From Muribaculaceae bacterium (GTDB lineage Bacteria > Bacteroidota > Bacteroidia > Bacteroidales > Muribaculaceae): a stretch of DNA of 42,922 bases. Shown here piece by piece: positions 40,139 through 42,922 of the stretch. A program made the translations under genes and the position numbers. Each line of letters opens with the position of its first letter. Position 1 is the first letter of the stretch. The notes beneath the pieces are model-generated. The model had not been told where the DNA came from and ran no database searches. It was given only the letters and a program-made list of their open reading frames with translations. The stretch lies in assembly GCA_009775365.1 (NCBI GenBank), contig VSPM01000025.1:1-42922 (forward strand), written 5' to 3'.

Positions 40139-41797
40139 ATGGCCTCTATTCTCATGCCGGTCGTGCTGCTGGTTGCGGCATGTGGTTGCTCACGCCAGTC
40201 ATCCACTTCCCCTGCCGAGAAGATGCTTGCCGTGATTGACTCTCTCCTGACGGTGCGCCCCGATTCCGCCCTTCGCCTCGTTGAGATGTTCCCCGACTCT
40301 CTCTTGCGCACTTCGCGTGACACAGCTCTTTTCCGTCTTATGCGCGCCGAGGCCCGCTACAAGAATTTCATTGACGACACCTCCGAGGTGGAGATATCAG
40401 CTGCCGCGCGTCATTTTGTAGAATCCGGCGACCGCCGCAACGCCATGCACTCCCTTTTCGCACAGGGGTGCATACTCCGAAATGCCGGGGAGTCCGGAGC
40501 CGCGCTGACGTGCCTGTTCGATGCCAAGGAATTTGCAGACACGGCAGGGGAGCATCTGTATTTAGGTAAAATCTACACTTCCATCAGCGAAATATACAGT
40601 GTGATTGGCGACGGACCTCAGGAGACTGACTATGCGGCAAGGGCCTATAAGGAGTATTTGCAGACAGATTCGATGCCGTTTATTCAGGAATCAAAACTTT
40701 GGCTTTCCGCAACCCTCTGCAACTCAGGGATGGTTGATAGAGGAATGACTTTGGCCTCTGAAGTGTATAGCTATGCTCGGAAAATGCGAAGTCCTCTTTT
40801 GATTCGTGACGCACTCAGCCACATGGCCAACGCGGCCTTATGGAATAATGAATACGGCGTGTCAAAATTCTATTATGATGAACTGATTTCACAATATGGA
40901 GATGAGGAGCCCCCTCTAAGAGATCTGGAATTATATCTTCACGCCTTGATTTATTCGGAAGCCACCGTAGACTCTGTGGAAAGAGTCGCCTCTATAATCG
41001 GGAATATATATGGAAAGGAATTTCTTTCTTACGAATATCATAGGAATCATGGCGACTTCAGGCAGGCGTTTAACGTTCTTAATGAGGATTACGACAAACT
41101 TAACAGGCGTCACACCGAACGCATGTTCAATGAAACTAACAAATACGTCAGCGACAACATTGAGAGCAAAAAACATAAGGCGGAAAAAGAGCTTGAGCTG
41201 GTTAAAGAGAGACAGAGATCGGGAATCGTGATTGGCATTCTGATAATTGTTATCATCCTTATTCTTGTCTATTATTTCAACTTAAAGAAAACCAATAAAA
41301 TAAGCGAGCTTGCGTTATTGCTTACCAAGGCAAACAAAGCTACAGTCGATATTGACAAAAGATTCTCAAAAGTCAAGGCCACTCCCTTGCTGGCAACCTT
41401 GTTCAGTAAAATTGATTCATGCTATTGCCAGTATGTCAAAGCCGGCGACTCGCCGGAGCAAAAGATGTCTGCGCTCACTGACATGTCGTCGGTCTTGTCA
41501 AAAATGGGTAAAGACAAGAATTTCTTAAATGAACTTGAGGCATGGATTAATTCTATTGACGGAGATATACTGACAGACGTCTATTCCTCCTTGAAAAGGG
41601 TCACTCAGGATCAACAGCGATTAGTGGCGTTCTTATATTTTAGGCTGTCAACAGACATTATCTGCCTGCTTCTCTCAATCGCCCCTAACGCTCTCTACAA
41701 TCGTCGCAAAAGGCTTTTTGAACATTTGGAAAAATCCTCTTCCCCTCGAAAAGATGAGCTTTTATCAAAGATTAAAAGTTCTGAAAATAAATATTAA
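40139..41797 (+). CDS. Lipoprotein/transmembrane TPR regulator
   Basis: A 552-residue protein from the ATG (a GTG at 40118 would add seven residues). The N-terminus is a lipoprotein-type signal (SILMPVVLLVAACGC). Helical TPR-like repeats cover about residues 25-330 (EKMLAVIDSLLTVRPDSALRLVEMF, RNAMHSLFAQGCILRNAGESGAALTCLFDA). A coiled stretch precedes one transmembrane helix at about 360-380 (GIVIGILIIVIILILVYYF). The cytosolic part ends in a helix-turn-helix-like segment, RLSTDIICLLLSIAPNALYNRRKRLFEHL. This layout is frequent in Bacteroidetes and fits a one-component sensor: extracytoplasmic TPRs and an internal DNA-binding end. The adjacent small secreted protein is the likely target or partner. 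Confidence 0.82.
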   Translation: MASILMPVVLLVAACGCSRQSSTSPAEKMLAVIDSLLTVRPDSALRLVEMFPDSLLRTSRDTALFRLMRAEARYKNFIDDTSEVEISAAARHFVESGDRRNAMHSLFAQGCILRNAGESGAALTCLFDAKEFADTAGEHLYLGKIYTSISEIYSVIGDGPQETDYAARAYKEYLQTDSMPFIQESKLWLSATLCNSGMVDRGMTLASEVYSYARKMRSPLLIRDALSHMANAALWNNEYGVSKFYYDELISQYGDEEPPLRDLELYLHALIYSEATVDSVERVASIIGNIYGKEFLSYEYHRNHGDFRQAFNVLNEDYDKLNRRHTERMFNETNKYVSDNIESKKHKAEKELELVKERQRSGIVIGILIIVIILILVYYFNLKKTNKISELALLLTKANKATVDIDKRFSKVKATPLLATLFSKIDSCYCQYVKAGDSPEQKMSALTDMSSVLSKMGKDKNFLNELEAWINSIDGDILTDVYSSLKRVTQDQQRLVAFLYFRLSTDIICLLLSIAPNALYNRRKRLFEHLEKSSSPRKDELLSKIKSSENKY

Positions 41798-41827
41798 CAT
41801 TTATTAAATAATATTTAGGACATATCC

Positions 41828-41936
41828 ATCTTTCGGGTTCTTCGTTTTACATATATTTTTGGACATGTTTTTTATGGACAAAAAGGTAATAAATTAGGTA
41901 TCCGGTTAAATATAAATATATTAAAACCCGAAAGAT
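41828..41936. repeat. Perfect 12-bp inverted repeat flanking a promoter-like motif
   Basis: ATCTTTCGGGTT at 41828-41839 and AACCCGAAAGAT at 41925-41936 are perfect inverted copies with 85 bp between them. Inside, TATTTTTG (41854-41861) fits TANNTTTG on the plus strand, and TTTTTG...CAAAAA makes a smaller dyad (about 41856-41885). It lies between the TPR regulator and the secreted protein gene. Confidence 0.7.
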
Positions 41937-41944
41937 TCCAAAAT

Positions 41945-41975
41945 TTTGATAAGTCGTGCATTAGCCATAAATTTG
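41945..41975 (+). promoter_or_regulatory. Promoter of the small secreted protein gene
   Basis: TTTG at 41945-41948 and TAAATTTG at 41968-41975, 19 bp apart. The implied start near 41979 leaves a 20-nt leader before the ATG at 41999. Confidence 0.75.
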
Positions 41976-41998
41976 CGCTGTTCTAAAAATTTTTGATT

Positions 41999-42424
41999 AT
42001 GAACAGATCTAATATCACCAGATTTTTTGCAATGGCGGCAATGATTGTTTGCGGCATCTCTGCAGGGATTGCTTCAAATCCCGGCTCTCCGTCCACCCCC
42101 TCCAACCCTCCGGCCAAGCCTCCAATTGATAAAAATAATGGTGGCAAACTTGAAAGGGAATATAATCCCAAGAGGCATAGAGCCCCTTCCAGTGTGTATC
42201 TGACATACGAATATATGGGCGAAGGGATATATGTCTATCCTGCCGAATCGTATTTCGAATATGAAGTCACTGTCTCCGGACTCTATGACGGCTTCGAATG
42301 TTCTGCCTCTATGTCTCCCGATGAAGGATACTATATAGAGACAGGCGCCCTGCAAGGTGAATACTCCATATCCGCAGTCACCCCTGATGGCGTTGTGTTC
42401 TCCGGCACTCTCTCTGTAGAGTAA
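41999..42424 (+). CDS. Small secreted protein, Pro-rich linker and beta domain
   Basis: A 141-residue exported protein. A signal peptide spans about residues 1-25 (FFAMAAMIVCGISAGIAS). A proline-rich linker follows (GSPSTPSNPPAKPPIDKNNGG), then a basic segment (KPNPKRHR-like). A beta-rich domain from about residue 60 has the pattern IYVYPAESYFEYEVTVSG ... GALQGEYSISAVTPDGVVFSGTLSVE. The ending resembles DUF3244-like small secreted Bacteroidetes proteins, but that is a likeness by eye only. The frame opens earlier at a TTG; the ATG chosen gives the natural signal start. It follows a membrane regulator and may be under its control. Confidence 0.75.
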   Translation: MNRSNITRFFAMAAMIVCGISAGIASNPGSPSTPSNPPAKPPIDKNNGGKLEREYNPKRHRAPSSVYLTYEYMGEGIYVYPAESYFEYEVTVSGLYDGFECSASMSPDEGYYIETGALQGEYSISAVTPDGVVFSGTLSVE

Positions 42425-42527
42425 CATCTGTAGCAGCCTGAATGGCCTGACTTCCCTACTGACTGCATTTATTGCAACTACCCCTTAAAAAGCCAAATTA
42501 CATTATTAACCTACAAACCTTACCATC

Positions 42528-42623
42528 ATGAAAAAACTTGTTTTAAGTATTGCCTTCATGGCCGTTTGTGCTTTCGGAATGAACGCACGGGAGGATTCAC
42601 AGTTAATCAGGGAGGCACTTTGA
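42528..42623 (+). pseudogene. Signal-peptide remnant of a secreted protein gene
   Basis: ATG at 42528 opens a clear signal peptide (KKLVLSIAFMAVCAFGMNA) but stops after 31 residues. A different frame just after it reads FTVNQGGTLTIYPQ before stopping, which looks more like a mature exported protein than the zero frame does. A one- or two-base indel plus a later stop or deletion would explain both. It lies about 100 bp after the small secreted protein gene, so it may be a decayed relative. Confidence 0.55.
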
Positions 42624-42660
42624 CAATCTATCCTCAATAATTAATATTCATAAAGCAGTT

Positions 42661-42781
42661 GTGTCATAATTGATTTCATGTAGGAGCATGCTTTCAGCAT
42701 GTTGAGTTAACAATATTATTATCAGCGACAACATTGTGAAACGATGTCCCTACATTCTCCTAAAATTCAATTATGCCACAC
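42661..42781. mobile_element. MITE- or REP-like inverted-repeat element
   Basis: The left end GTGTCATAATTGA then ATGTAGGA (42661-42673, 42678-42685) matches in inverse the right end TCCCTACAT then TCAATTATGCCACAC (42747-42755, 42767-42781), with a few mismatches and gaps. Inside, CATGCT/AGCATG forms a short hairpin (about 42688-42700). No gene fits within 121 bp. The form resembles short REP- or MITE-type elements moved by an enzyme encoded elsewhere. Confidence 0.55.
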
Positions 42782-42831
42782 ATTTGCATAAAATTAATGT
42801 GAATTTATGTTTTTTAATTAAATTATATGAC

Positions 42832-42839
42832 TATATTTG
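42832..42839 (+). promoter_or_regulatory. Promoter-like box near the window end
   Basis: TATATTTG is a perfect TANNTTTG box. An ATG at 42876 starts an 8-codon frame only, and another ATG lies at 42920 at the window end. The gene it serves probably begins beyond the window. Confidence 0.45.
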
Positions 42840-42922
42840 CAAAATAAATACGAACTATATTAAAATCCAAATAAAATGAGGCAAAAATTACATCCACCTT
42901 AGATTATTTGAGAATAGTCATG

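Noticed and set aside
42876..42902. Eight-codon frame MRQKLHPP after a promoter-like box
   Set aside because: Too short to call a gene and at the window edge; a leader peptide is possible but unsupported.
1..42922. CRISPR array, rRNA genes or restriction/defence systems
   Set aside because: I looked for regularly spaced repeats of 24-40 bp, rRNA signatures, and nuclease or methylase motifs, and saw none. The 41-bp repeats before int are only three 10-bp units.

Overview
The window looks like chromosome of a Bacteroidales bacterium, probably a gut Muribaculaceae-type genome. Family placement is inference. The support is the repeated promoter form TTTG-N19/20-TANNTTTG (seen before dnaX, the VanZ gene, yeiH, the serine hydrolase, tRNA-Pro, metK and a small secreted-protein gene), a lipoprotein TamA variant (TamL) beside TamB, a PduO-type adenosyltransferase, TPR/transmembrane regulators, and a gene set that matches inositol-lipid loci of Bacteroidetes.

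Layout. 1-2860: the end of an AT-rich integrative element, with two small helix-turn-helix proteins, a tyrosine recombinase, iteron-like repeats and three direct repeats exactly 41 bp apart in front of the integrase. 2861-12619: core genes, with DUF2795 and cobalamin adenosyltransferase on the minus strand, then dnaX, the rimP-nusA-infB-folK operon, nudC and a VanZ-like gene. 12687-19971: tamB-tamL, which builds an outer-membrane/periplasm-spanning assembly or lipid-transport machine. 20002-21703: an eroded stretch with a truncated beta-barrel gene, a small membrane protein, a glycosyltransferase and the C-terminal third of glutaminase. 21712-25330 (minus): a UbiA/MenA-like protein, a YeiH-type transporter and catalase. 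25529-28840: a beta-lactamase-fold serine hydrolase, tRNA-Pro(CGG), and metK behind a long structured leader. 29066-33564: a PpiD/SurA-like chaperone, rlmN and pdxA. 33561-39566: an inositol-lipid locus (nucleotidyltransferase, ATP-grasp enzyme, CDP-alcohol phosphatidyltransferase, HAD phosphatase, an AT-rich lipoprotein gene, inositol-phosphate synthase). 40139-42922: a lipoprotein/transmembrane TPR regulator, a small secreted protein, a broken secreted-protein gene and a MITE-like inverted-repeat element.

How the genes work together. Inositol-phosphate synthase makes inositol phosphate from glucose-6-phosphate. The nucleotidyltransferase, CDP-alcohol transferase and HAD phosphatase can turn it into phosphoinositol lipids. 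The ATP-grasp enzyme inside the same tight run has no obvious assigned step. rimP-nusA-infB couples ribosome maturation, transcription elongation and translation initiation. TamB-TamL, the PpiD-like chaperone and the lipid locus all serve the envelope.

The most interesting signals are regulatory. (1) A ~265-nt metK leader has mutually exclusive pairings and a terminator with seven Ts, and matches no SAM riboswitch I recognise. (2) A textbook intrinsic terminator lies inside the folK coding sequence. (3) Hairpins repeatedly sit just downstream of promoters (rimP, yeiH, ppiD-like, inositol synthase). (4) A 12-bp perfect inverted repeat encloses a promoter-like motif before the small secreted protein. 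(5) The ATP-grasp enzyme is embedded in the inositol-lipid genes.
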